Positions 1 to 6,642 of a stretch of 32,764 bases of DNA are shown here, one piece after another. Within the stretch, counting starts at the first letter, position 1, and the number at the start of each line of letters is the position of its first letter. Source of the stretch: Clostridiales bacterium UBA6386 (GTDB taxonomy: Bacteria; Bacillota; Clostridia; Oscillospirales; Oscillospiraceae); assembly GCA_002437585.1 (NCBI GenBank), contig DJQM01000043.1, positions 1-32,764 of the forward strand. The letters run 5' to 3'. The translations under genes were made by a program, and so were the position numbers. Under the pieces are notes generated by a model. It did no database searches and was not told the origin of the DNA. It was given only the letters and a program-made list of their open reading frames with translations.

Positions 1-27
1 TTTTAATATTATGAAAGTGATTTTTCA

Positions 28-73
28 AGAGCTAACATTACACAAAAAATTCTCCGTGAACTGCGTTAGCTCT
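28..73. repeat. short inverted repeat at the window edge
   Basis: A perfect 9-bp inverted repeat (AGAGCTAAC and GTTAGCTCT) surrounds a 28-bp AT-rich spacer. No T-tract follows on either strand, so a terminator role is not supported. The first 104 bases otherwise hold no convincing gene. Confidence 0.35.
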
Positions 74-104
74 GCCTGTTTTTGTAAAAAATGTACATAT
101 TCTG

Positions 105-289
105 AGGATACTCTGCTGAAACAGCGAGAGATTTTGTTCCCAGGCAAAATACGCAGAGCAGGAAAGGCAGCGCACCCGGAAGCCAGCCTGTGCTGGCAAC
201 GGCTGCGCTGCCTTTCCCGCTTTTCGTACCGCAGACTGTAGGCGGAAGATCCGCTGTCCAGCCGCCGGCGATTGATTCAGATACCCCCT
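105..289. repeat. R-family MITE-like palindromic element, copy R1
   Basis: About 185 bp of imperfect palindrome. The outer ends, GGATACTCTGCTGAAAC on the left and GATTGATTCAGATACCCCC on the right, are inverted versions of each other and match the ends of the copies near 14.3 kb and 28 kb. Inside is a perfect 14-bp stem (161-174 with 204-217) carrying a nested GCCAGC/GCTGGC hairpin. It has no coding capacity; reading frames across it are palindrome artefacts. It lies just 3' of cas3 and almost touches the A1 repeat. It looks like a non-autonomous element. No transposase or clear target-site duplication is visible. Confidence 0.7.
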
Positions 290-294
290 AAGGC

Positions 295-350
295 AGCACC
301 GCGCAATCGTGCCTGTGAGCCTCAGCCGCCTTGCCAAATTGTGCGGTGCT
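295..350. repeat. A-family palindromic repeat, copy A1, 3' flank of cas3
   Basis: A 13-bp stem with one mismatch (AGCACCGCGCAAT and ATTGTGCGGTGCT) encloses a loop containing GAGCCTCAGCCG. The same arms and the same loop motif recur in the same orientation beyond the other end of cas3 (2663-2723), so this is a dispersed repeat, not a chance hairpin. It could also help end the cas3 transcript, but no strong T-tract follows on the minus strand. Confidence 0.7.
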
Positions 351-392
351 GTCCTGCATTTTTCGCATGTTATCGTGAAAATTGTACTGCGC

Positions 393-2636
393 TCAGGTCA
401 TAAGCAGCTCCATCCGGGTCGTTCCCTCTGTCAGCGCAAAGCCGGTCACCGGGTCGTATTTTTCTTCGAATCCTTCGTTCAGAATGTAGGTTCCGGTTTC
501 CACCACCTCTCTGCCTTTTCGAATGCGTACCGGCGTGGCGCAGCTGCGCACAGCCTCCTCGTGAAAGCACGAGATGGTAATTGGAGCCATTTCCCGGAGC
601 AGCTCTCCATTGACCTTTCCAGACCTCACAGACTGAGCCGCTTTTTGGAACAGCTCTGCCTTTCCTCCCCAGGGTACTATCAGTGAAACCCCCGCATTTT
701 GAACAAGGCAGTACTTTCTGGCCGCCTGCCGATAGTCCCTGAATTCGATTGCCTCCCGCAATTCTTTGTCTTCCGTCACGTTCCCAAAGAAACGGCTGTA
801 ATACGAATGAATCTGCTCCAGATCACTCAGCTCCGGCTCGCCGCATCCATCCCAAAGGCTGCTTACAATTCCGGCGGCTTTCCCATAGGTTGTACCTGGG
901 TAGAGATTTCCCGCTTCCTCCGGGTAGAACACCACCACTTTTCCGCCGCCTGCTGCCTTTCCATTGCGGTTGCAGCGTCCTGCCGCCTGAATGATGGATT
1001 CCAGCGGTGCCAACGCCCGATACACCACATGAAAATCCAAATCCACACCCGCTTCCATGCACTGGGTCGCTACCAGCAGACAGGGCTCTCCTCTGCTCTG
1101 CCGTTCCTTGATTTCCGCTATCACCTGCAGCCGGTGGGTAGGGCAAAGATCAGAGGTCAGGAAAAACAATCCGTCCCCACTCCCCTGCTGCTTTTTCAGC
1201 GCTTCAAAAAGGATCCTTGCATGGCTGCGCAGATTGACGATGCAGCAGACATTTTTCTGCGCACCCATTTCCATTGCCACCGCCCCAAGGGACATTCGAT
1301 TTCGCCAAACGGTATGTACCCGCCGCATTTTTTGAAACAGTACCGCATTGTCCGGTAAGATCTCCGTCGGCTTCCAGGCGGTGTCGGGGAGTGCCCCGAA
1401 ATCCGGCTGGGTTGCCGTGGAGAAAACCATGGTGCACCGGTATTTCCGGCACAACGCCTGCACCGCTTCCACTGTCGGCTTTGCCAGGGAAGCCGGCAGA
1501 CTTTGGGCTTCGTCAAAGAGCACCACGCTGCCCGCAATATGATGCAGCTTCCGGCAATCCCTGGGATTATCGGAAAACAGACTTTCAAAGAAGCGTACAG
1601 ATGTTGTGATAATCACCGGGCTGTCCCACCTGGAGGCGAGGATTCGGGATGTCTCCGGTAAATTTGCCTGACTGTGATCAACTAAAACGTCCGGGAAAAT
1701 TTCCCGGTACTCCTTCTCCGTCTGCTCCGCCAGGGTCAGAAACGGGAGTACCGTGATAATCCTTTTTAACGAATGCTCCATGCAATGGCGCAGCGCAAAA
1801 TGGAGCATAGCCATGGTCTTTCCAACACCGGTGGGTGCCGTCAGAGTGAACACACCCATGGGCTTCGCGCCTGCCGCGCCGCACCGATGGTATACCTCCC
1901 TGCGCAGAGCGTTGATTTTGGGATCCGCCGTTGAATTGGCTCTCAGCTTTGCGCAATGGGCTTCCAGCTTTCCCAGCATTTCCTTTGCCTCCAGGGGTGG
2001 GCGGCTGTTCTTTTTCAGGTATTCAGGGTCATCGTCCGATGCCGATACGCTATAATCCGCATCCACCAGGCAGGAGAACAGCATCCGGGTATCCAGCATG
2101 GTTCCAACGCTTCCGCGCTCGTCGGCATGACGCGGTCTCAGGCGCGGAAATGTACGGTCTGGGAAATCCTCGCGAAATGCCGCCTCCGCCTGGGAGAACG
2201 CTGCCGCTCCCCGCAAAGACGGGTGCTTCCTGCTGGGACACTCCTCCACCCGGGCGTTGTGATAAACTCTGTGCAATTCGTTATCCATTTCGCTGATTCC
2301 CACAAGCCCATCGTGGTGTCCTGCAACTGCTTCCAGAATGGGAACCCAGCTTCCATTATCCTTCCAATTCTCATCAATCCTGTGGTATAAATACGCCGCA
2401 CTGGGAAATGCGTGGTCAATTCCCTGATGGGTTCCGTCAAGGACGCCCTGGAAGGATTCTCCATATTTTCCAAAGTCGTGATAGTCTCCCGCGATTCCCG
2501 CTGCGGCCGCTTTTCCGATTTCCGCGCCAAATTTTCTTGCCAGCTTTCCCACACGCTGCAGATGGTCGCTGTTTTTGATTCTGTCGTGAAATTCGTTGGC
2601 AGATTTTGCGTAATAGGTTTTCCGCTCTGTGCCCAC
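393..2636 (-). CDS. cas3: CRISPR-associated helicase/nuclease Cas3 (type I), isolated
   Basis: A 747-residue protein with the full Cas3 layout. Cas3 is recruited to target DNA by Cascade, nicks it with its HD nuclease and degrades it with its 3'-5' helicase. The N-terminal HD domain keeps H25, H53-D54, H75 and H107-H108. The SF2 helicase has Walker A (GVGKT, about 270-274), a DEAQ box (375-378) and motif VI (QAAGRCNRNGK, from about 550). Length fits stand-alone HD-helicase Cas3. The start is a GTG with GAGGG eight bases upstream. No cas5, cas7, cas8, cas1, cas2, cas4 or array is visible; the 3' side holds repeats R1 and A1, and copy A2 lies about 30 bp before the start. The gene looks intact, so it may be a relic, a cassette acting with a remote Cascade, or part of a locus continuing left of the window. 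Subtype cannot be assigned. Confidence 0.93.
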   Translation of the reverse strand: MGTERKTYYAKSANEFHDRIKNSDHLQRVGKLARKFGAEIGKAAAAGIAGDYHDFGKYGESFQGVLDGTHQGIDHAFPSAAYLYHRIDENWKDNGSWVPILEAVAGHHDGLVGISEMDNELHRVYHNARVEECPSRKHPSLRGAAAFSQAEAAFREDFPDRTFPRLRPRHADERGSVGTMLDTRMLFSCLVDADYSVSASDDDPEYLKKNSRPPLEAKEMLGKLEAHCAKLRANSTADPKINALRREVYHRCGAAGAKPMGVFTLTAPTGVGKTMAMLHFALRHCMEHSLKRIITVLPFLTLAEQTEKEYREIFPDVLVDHSQANLPETSRILASRWDSPVIITTSVRFFESLFSDNPRDCRKLHHIAGSVVLFDEAQSLPASLAKPTVEAVQALCRKYRCTMVFSTATQPDFGALPDTAWKPTEILPDNAVLFQKMRRVHTVWRNRMSLGAVAMEMGAQKNVCCIVNLRSHARILFEALKKQQGSGDGLFFLTSDLCPTHRLQVIAEIKERQSRGEPCLLVATQCMEAGVDLDFHVVYRALAPLESIIQAAGRCNRNGKAAGGGKVVVFYPEEAGNLYPGTTYGKAAGIVSSLWDGCGEPELSDLEQIHSYYSRFFGNVTEDKELREAIEFRDYRQAARKYCLVQNAGVSLIVPWGGKAELFQKAAQSVRSGKVNGELLREMAPITISCFHEEAVRSCATPVRIRKGREVVETGTYILNEGFEEKYDPVTGFALTEGTTRMELLMT

Positions 2637-2662
2637 TGGTTCATCCCTCTTTTCTCTTTGAC

Positions 2663-2723
2663 AGCACTGCGCAATTGCGTCTGCGAGCCTCAGCCGTCTA
2701 TTTGCCGAATTGTGCGGCGTTGC
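2663..2723. repeat. A-family palindromic repeat, copy A2, 5' flank of cas3
   Basis: Same orientation and organisation as the copy on the 3' side of cas3: an AGCACTGCGCAATT arm, a loop with GCGAGCCTCAGCCG, and an AATTGTGCGGCGTTGC arm. The arms pair less well than in A1, suggesting drift. Together the two copies are direct repeats about 2.3 kb apart bracketing cas3. The repeat also supplies the last codons of the reading frame of the TetR remnant upstream. Confidence 0.68.
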
Positions 2724-2919
2724 CCTTTATAAAAGAAGAGACATCCCAACATTTTACACTCTGGGATGTCTCTGGTTTGTACTTCTGAACCGGTAACGTG
2801 AAAAGCGGCAGTGCTTTGATGCCCACCGTCTTTACAATTTCTCCAACGCTGACGGAATCATAGGAAAACAGCTTCAGAACCTTACCCAAAACTTTCTGCT
2901 TCGGATCTTCCTGTTTCAT
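2698..2919 (-). pseudogene. TetR-family regulator remnant (N-terminal helix-turn-helix only)
   Basis: About 73 codons from an ATG (a TTG lies two codons earlier). The first 45 residues resemble a TetR/AcrR DNA-binding domain: KVLGKVLKLF, then YDSVSVGEIVKTVGIKA, like the usual LELF...YDAVSVREIAEAVGIKAPSLY pattern, but about four residues are missing after LFS and the recognition helix end is scrambled (LPLFTLP). The ligand-binding domain, normally about 140 residues, is absent. The frame runs through a terminator hairpin and into repeat A2, so its tail is not original coding sequence. I infer an internal deletion that fused the gene start to its terminator. The TetR assignment is from pattern recognition and is moderate; a small unrelated protein is the alternative. 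Confidence 0.5.
2737..2773 (-). terminator. Rho-independent-type terminator after the TetR remnant
   Basis: A perfect 12-bp inverted repeat (AGAGACATCCCA and TGGGATGTCTCT) with a 13-base loop, followed on the minus strand by a U-rich run (TTCTTTTAT). It lies inside the open frame of the remnant and upstream of cas3, so it would limit read-through from the remnant's promoter into cas3. Confidence 0.65.
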
Positions 2920-2934
2920 AGCCAAACCCCGCCG

Positions 2935-2981
2935 ACGAACGTCCGTTAGTTACATTATAGTCGCTTATGGGAGAAAGTCAA
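2935..2981 (-). promoter_or_regulatory. promoter and TetR-type operator of the remnant regulator
   Basis: On the minus strand a TTGACT -35 and a TATAAT -10 are 16 bases apart. Just downstream, about where transcription would start, lies an imperfect 12-bp palindrome, ACGGACGTTCGT (2935-2946; 10 of 12 positions symmetric). A palindrome here is typical of autoregulated TetR genes, which supports reading the following frame as a TetR remnant. From here to the tRNA terminator at 3147 I see no other feature. Confidence 0.6.
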
Positions 2982-3146
2982 GCGGTGGTTGAACACAAAA
3001 TCCTTCTTTCCGTGACTTCAACGAACCAACGGATCCGGCGAATGTGGTCATTCCTGTTTTTGTATCACCGGCGGCAGAATATGTTCCATAACGTCAAATT
3101 AACGTCAAGCCGGTTTTTAGGGTCTGCAATTTGCTTCAAAAATTAT

Positions 3147-3183
3147 AAAAACCGCCGTTTTCGTGGTGAAAACGGCGGTTTTC
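3147..3183 (-). terminator. terminator of the tRNA-Thr gene
   Basis: A long hairpin (AAAACCGCCGTTTTC paired with GAAAACGGCGGTTTT) begins two bases after the encoded CCA end of the tRNA and is followed by a T-rich run on the minus strand. Confidence 0.8.
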
Positions 3184-3184
3184 G

Positions 3185-3260
3185 TGGAGCTAGTGACCTG
3201 ACTCGAACAGGCGACCTTCTCATTACGAGTGAGATGCACTACCGACTGTGCTACACTAGC
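3185..3260 (-). tRNA. tRNA-Thr (anticodon CGU)
   Basis: A complete 76-nt cloverleaf on the minus strand. The acceptor stem pairs GCTAGTG with CACTAGC, with discriminator T and an encoded CCA end. The D arm uses GCAC/GTGC, the anticodon stem TCTCA/TGAGA with loop CTCGTAA (anticodon CGT), and the T arm CCTG/CAGG around TTCGAGT. CGU reads the threonine codon ACG, common in GC-rich genomes. It is a single-gene unit with its own promoter and terminator. I see no integrase or attachment-site duplication next to it. Confidence 0.95.
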
Positions 3261-3279
3261 AGGGCGATTCAGCCTGATT

Positions 3280-3308
3280 ATTATAACGGACGGCGGCGAA
3301 AATGTCAA
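3280..3308 (-). promoter_or_regulatory. promoter of tRNA-Thr
   Basis: Consensus TTGACA and TATAAT hexamers are separated by exactly 17 bases on the minus strand, about 20 bases before the mature tRNA 5' end. This is one of the strongest promoters in the window, as expected for a stable RNA. Confidence 0.85.
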
Positions 3309-3365
3309 CTGTTATTTCCGTGCTTGCGGGGCAAAGCAGCCCCAATACCGGCACTGCCAACGCCC

Positions 3366-3944
3366 TCAGTCCGCCGTCTGGCCGCTAAGACCCAGCTCCT
3401 GGATTTTCTCTCGGATGGACAGAAGGTCGTCGAAGGTCTCCGGCCGCTTGTTCACATCCCGCAGGAGGGCTGACGGATGATAGATGGCCGTCATCCAGAA
3501 ATCTCCCTTGCGCACCCACTGGCCGTGCTGCCGGGTGATCCGGTACTCCGGATCAATGAGCCGCTTGGCGGCGATCCGACCCAGGCAGACGATGATCCTG
3601 GGTCGGATCAGAGCCACCTGATTGCGAAGATACCCGATACAGGCGTCCTGCTCCGTTTCCAGAGGATCCCGGTTGTGGGGCGGGCGGCACTTGACAATGT
3701 TGCAGATATAGCAGTTTTCCTGCCGGTACAGGTCGATAATGGAGAGCATATCGTCCAGAAGCTTTCCGGCGGGGCCTACAAACGGCTCCCCTCGCAGATC
3801 CTCCTGCTCTCCGGGGCCTTCTCCCACGAAGAGGATGTCCGCCTGCCGGTTCCCTACCCCGAATACCACATGATGCCGGGTCTCGCACAGGCCGCATTGC
3901 GTGCAGGCGGCGCACTGCGCCTCCAGCTGATCCCAGTTCAGCAT
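3366..3944 (-). CDS. type-4 (iron-sulfur) uracil-DNA glycosylase
   Basis: A 192-residue protein of the family 4 uracil-DNA glycosylases, which remove uracil from DNA as the first step of base excision repair and carry a [4Fe-4S] cluster. Near the N-terminus are the cluster cysteines (CAACTQCGLC), then the uracil-pocket motif GEGPGEQED with FVGPAGKLLD, a second cysteine pair region (CYICNIVKCRPP), and the C-terminal HPSALLR active-site motif. Length is typical. The ATG overlaps the stop of the upstream carboxypeptidase-like gene (TGATG) and AGGAGG lies just inside that gene, so the two are translationally coupled. The pairing with an envelope protein has no obvious functional sense. It ends about 100 bp from the divergent tRNA unit. 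Confidence 0.93.
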   Translation of the reverse strand: MLNWDQLEAQCAACTQCGLCETRHHVVFGVGNRQADILFVGEGPGEQEDLRGEPFVGPAGKLLDDMLSIIDLYRQENCYICNIVKCRPPHNRDPLETEQDACIGYLRNQVALIRPRIIVCLGRIAAKRLIDPEYRITRQHGQWVRKGDFWMTAIYHPSALLRDVNKRPETFDDLLSIREKIQELGLSGQTAD

Positions 3945-5455
3945 CAGCCGTTCCTCCTGCGCTGAGCCCGGCGTTTGCGCCGCCTTGCTCGGATCCGATT
4001 GCGCATATAGGCGTTGAAGGCCAGATACACGATGGCCGCGCCCAGGACGATGACGCAGATGGTTCCCACCGCCGACAGGAAGCCGGAGCTGCCGCCGGAA
4101 GTGGTCTTCACCACCGAATGAATGACCACACCGGTCTGGTCGGCGGGCTTCACATCACTCATGGCGTAGACCTCCACCTCGGTGAGCACCGAGTTCCGGT
4201 ACACCACTTCCAGGGTAGCGATAAGCTGATCCTTCTTGATGGGCGCGGACAGGCCGCCGCCTACGGCGGTGTAGTTCATCTGGATGTTCTTCATCTGCGC
4301 ACCCGCAGGCACCACGCTGTCCACGTTCACCTTGGCCTCGCCTACCACATTGCACTCGCCGCCGTTTACCTTAAAGGAGCTGAGAGCCATGCCGTCGTAG
4401 ATGATCCGGTTGACCTTGAAGGAGGTGAAGGCGTAATCCAGAAGATCGGACATTTCTTCAAAGTTACCGTAAATATCGGGCTGCCAGCCGTTTTCCGCGA
4501 AGGTACGGGTAGCTCCCAGAATGACGGCAACATAGTTCATATTTTTATCTTCCGCGGTACAGACGATGGAAGCGCCGTAGGACTCATAGTAGGAGGCAAA
4601 GCCGCCGGTGACCCGGTCGTCGTAAAAGGTTTGCAGGGTGCTGTCGTCGATCATATAGTTCTGGGTCTTGAATTCCTCACGACCCTGAACCAGGTTGGTA
4701 TCCGGAATGGTATATCTCTTGGCGCCGAAAATTTCCTTGAACTCGTCGTTCTGGGTGGCGGTCTTGACGATAATGGCCATATCCCGGGCAGTGCTGACGG
4801 ATTCAGCGGTGTACAGACCGGAAACGTTGCCGAACTTGGTGCTGGTGCAGCCCATCTGTTTGACCCGGGCGTTCATCAGCTCCAGGAAAGCGTCGGTACT
4901 GCCGGAAACATGAAAGGCCAGAGCCACAGCGGCATCGTTGGCGTTGATCAGAAGCAGGGCGTACAGCAAATCCTTGACCTTCAGCTGCTCGTTACTTTTC
5001 AGGCTTTCCGACTGAACCTTGTTAACGCCCATGGGCACATAGGACTGGATGCCCTCAACAACCGTGACCACATCGTCCAGGTTGCAGTTTTCAATGACGA
5101 TCAAGGCCATGACGATCTTGGCCAGGGTGCCCGGGTGTACCTGCATGTCCGGATTGTAGGCATAGACCACCGTGTCGGTGTTGGTCTCATAAAGGAAAGC
5201 GGACAGAGCGGTGTCCAGCCTTCGCTCGGTACCGGCCAGCGGCGACATGCTGTTGATGGTGCGGCAGCCCTTCTGAATGCACACCTGGCCGAAGGGAACG
5301 TCCTCACTCTGGGCAGAAAGATCCGTCTGGACGGACTCCGTCGGCAATGTCTCCATAGCCTCAGTCGTCTCCAGCTGAGCCCAGGCGGGAAGGAACAAGC
5401 ACTGCGCCGTCAGAAGGAAGGACAGCACCAGGGCAAGATATCGGATTTTTTTCAT
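3944..5455 (-). CDS. D-alanyl-D-alanine carboxypeptidase-like protein (S11/DacF type) with altered catalytic motifs
   Basis: A 503-residue exported protein. A signal peptide (cleavage likely after AWA), an S11 penicillin-binding fold (about 75-320), a DacF-like C-terminal beta domain (about 340-430), then a single membrane helix (about 455-480) and a very basic cytosolic tail. S11 enzymes trim the terminal D-Ala of peptidoglycan stem peptides with SxxK, SxN and KTG motifs. Here the matching segments read TLAK (110-113, in HPGTLAKIVMAL), NAN (171-173, in LLLINANDAAVALA) and VTG (282-284, in DDRVTGGFAS). The nucleophilic serine position is therefore threonine, and the KTG lysine is valine. The fold around the motifs is well kept, so this looks like a non-catalytic peptidoglycan-binding or regulatory member, though residual activity is possible. 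It overlaps the downstream glycosylase gene. Confidence 0.85.
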   Translation of the reverse strand: MKKIRYLALVLSFLLTAQCLFLPAWAQLETTEAMETLPTESVQTDLSAQSEDVPFGQVCIQKGCRTINSMSPLAGTERRLDTALSAFLYETNTDTVVYAYNPDMQVHPGTLAKIVMALIVIENCNLDDVVTVVEGIQSYVPMGVNKVQSESLKSNEQLKVKDLLYALLLINANDAAVALAFHVSGSTDAFLELMNARVKQMGCTSTKFGNVSGLYTAESVSTARDMAIIVKTATQNDEFKEIFGAKRYTIPDTNLVQGREEFKTQNYMIDDSTLQTFYDDRVTGGFASYYESYGASIVCTAEDKNMNYVAVILGATRTFAENGWQPDIYGNFEEMSDLLDYAFTSFKVNRIIYDGMALSSFKVNGGECNVVGEAKVNVDSVVPAGAQMKNIQMNYTAVGGGLSAPIKKDQLIATLEVVYRNSVLTEVEVYAMSDVKPADQTGVVIHSVVKTTSGGSSGFLSAVGTICVIVLGAAIVYLAFNAYMRNRIRARRRKRRAQRRRNG

Positions 5456-5476
5456 AATTATCCCTCGAGAAGCCCT

Positions 5477-5494
5477 CGCCGGACTTGTCCGGCG
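5477..5494. promoter_or_regulatory. perfect palindrome overlapping the comEA-side promoter
   Basis: An 18-bp perfect palindrome (CGCCGGACTTGTCCGGCG) covers the -35 element of the rightward promoter and falls in the leader of the leftward gene. No T-tract follows on either strand, so an operator is more likely than a terminator. Its protein partner is unknown. Confidence 0.4.
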
Positions 5495-5513
5495 GGAAAA
5501 AATCGTGTATAAT
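5485..5513 (+). promoter_or_regulatory. promoter of the comEA / two-component operon
   Basis: A TTGTCC -35 and a TATAAT -10 are 17 bases apart, about 58 bases before the comEA-like start. No other promoter is evident up to xthA, where genes overlap or nearly touch, so this probably drives all five genes. Confidence 0.6.
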
Positions 5514-5522
5514 GTAGGCTAT

Positions 5523-5551
5523 ATTATAACAGCTTTTTGGAATCTAGTCAA
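5523..5551 (-). promoter_or_regulatory. promoter of the carboxypeptidase-like gene
   Basis: A TTGACT -35 and a TATAAT -10 are 17 bases apart on the minus strand. It is arranged back to back with the rightward promoter; their -10 boxes are only 9 bp apart, so polymerase binding to one should interfere with the other. Confidence 0.7.
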
Positions 5552-5570
5552 TGCGGGAGGGTCGTTCCCA

Positions 5571-5960
5571 ATGAAAATTAAGATTTCCGCCATACTTGCG
5601 GTGGTCACAGCCCTGTTCGCGGGCTTTACCCTGGGGCTGTTTGTGGGACGCAATTCCGGCTCCGGCTCGGTAACACTGGCGGTTCCGGCGCAAATGCAGA
5701 CTGTTCCCACCACCGTCGCCGCCACCATCCCGGCGGAAACGGTGCCGGAGGAAACGGTTTCTTTTCCCGTAAACATCAACACAGCGGACGTGGATACCCT
5801 CACTGCCCTGCCCGGCATCGGTCAGGTACTGGCCGAGCGGATTCTCGCATACCGGACGCAAAACGGCTCCTTCCGCGCCATTGAGGAGATTACCAATGTG
5901 GAAGGCATCGGCGAAAAGAAGGCCGAGGCCATTTTCGAGCTGATCACTGTAGGAGGATAG
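5571..5960 (+). CDS. ComEA-like helix-hairpin-helix protein, membrane-anchored
   Basis: A 129-residue protein. An N-terminal hydrophobic segment (about 7-27) anchors it or exports it; a proline/threonine-rich linker follows; the C-terminal 60 residues form two helix-hairpin-helix motifs (VNINTADVDTLTALPGIGQVLA, split as NINTADVDTL and ALPGIGQVLAERI, then NVEGIGEKKAEAI). In competence systems ComEA binds incoming double-stranded DNA outside the membrane and hands it to ComEC. No comEC is adjacent, so DNA uptake is uncertain here. I chose the ATG preceded by GGGAGG rather than an in-frame start 22 codons earlier that falls inside the promoter. It abuts the response-regulator gene. Confidence 0.82.
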   Translation: MKIKISAILAVVTALFAGFTLGLFVGRNSGSGSVTLAVPAQMQTVPTTVAATIPAETVPEETVSFPVNINTADVDTLTALPGIGQVLAERILAYRTQNGSFRAIEEITNVEGIGEKKAEAIFELITVGG

Positions 5961-5961
5961 G

Positions 5962-6642
5962 ATGAAAATTCTGGTCGTAGACGACGAGGTGCTGCTCGTC
6001 AAGGGCATTCGCTTCAATCTGCAAAACGAGGGCTACGAGGTCATCACCGGCAGCGACGGGCTGGAAGCCGTCCAGGCAGTCCGGGAGCAAAACCCCGATC
6101 TTGTGGTGCTGGATGTCATGATGCCCAACATGGACGGGCTGACCGCCTGCACGAAAATTCGGGAATTCTCGGACATTCCCATTATCATGCTCACGGCGAA
6201 AACCGACGACATGGACAAGCTCATGGGCTTCGAGCACGGAGCCGACGATTACCTGACCAAGCCCTTCAACATTCTGGAGCTGAAGGCTCGGATCCGGGCA
6301 CTGCTCCGCCGGGCGGGCTCCGGGGAGAAGCAGTCCCCGGGAAATACCCTGACCATCGGCACCATCACCCTGGACTTAGATGCCCGGAACGCCTACCGGA
6401 ACGGGGAGCTGGCAGACCTGACCGCCAAGGAATTCGATGTCATTGAATTCCTCATGCGCAATCCTAACCGGGTCTACTCCCGGGAAGCACTGCTGGACAC
6501 CATCTGGGCCTACGAATACCGCAGTGACATCCGCACGGTGGACGTACACATCCGCCGTCTTCGGGAAAAGCTGGAGGAAAATCCGGCGGAGCCAAAATAT
6601 ATTCTGACGAAATGGGGCGTTGGCTATTACTTCCGAAAATAA
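5962..6642 (+). CDS. OmpR/PhoB-family response regulator
   Basis: A 226-residue two-domain regulator. The receiver domain (1-120) has the acidic pocket VVDDE, phospho-acceptor D51 (VVLDVMMPNMDG), the T in MLTAK and the K in TKPF. The C-terminal winged helix (about 130-226) has the OmpR-type RTVDVHIRRLREKL recognition helix and a WGVGYYF end. It is a DNA-binding transcription regulator phosphorylated by the histidine kinase encoded immediately downstream, with which it overlaps. Its targets cannot be read from sequence; the linked GerMN lipoprotein suggests an envelope or sporulation-related signal, which is an inference. Confidence 0.95.
   Translation: MKILVVDDEVLLVKGIRFNLQNEGYEVITGSDGLEAVQAVREQNPDLVVLDVMMPNMDGLTACTKIREFSDIPIIMLTAKTDDMDKLMGFEHGADDYLTKPFNILELKARIRALLRRAGSGEKQSPGNTLTIGTITLDLDARNAYRNGELADLTAKEFDVIEFLMRNPNRVYSREALLDTIWAYEYRSDIRTVDVHIRRLREKLEENPAEPKYILTKWGVGYYFRK

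Noticed and set aside
38..337. 99-codon minus-strand frame at the left edge
   Set aside because: Lies within palindromic repeats R1 and A1, which create open frames without coding signal.
3185..3260. tRNA-Thr as an attachment site for a genomic island carrying cas3
   Set aside because: No integrase gene and no duplicated tRNA 3' end were found on the cas3 side.
4118..5512. 464-codon plus-strand frame opposite the carboxypeptidase-like gene
   Set aside because: It is the complement of a gene with signal peptide, conserved fold and ribosome site; its own translation is low-complexity Gly/Val/His-rich with no recognisable domain.
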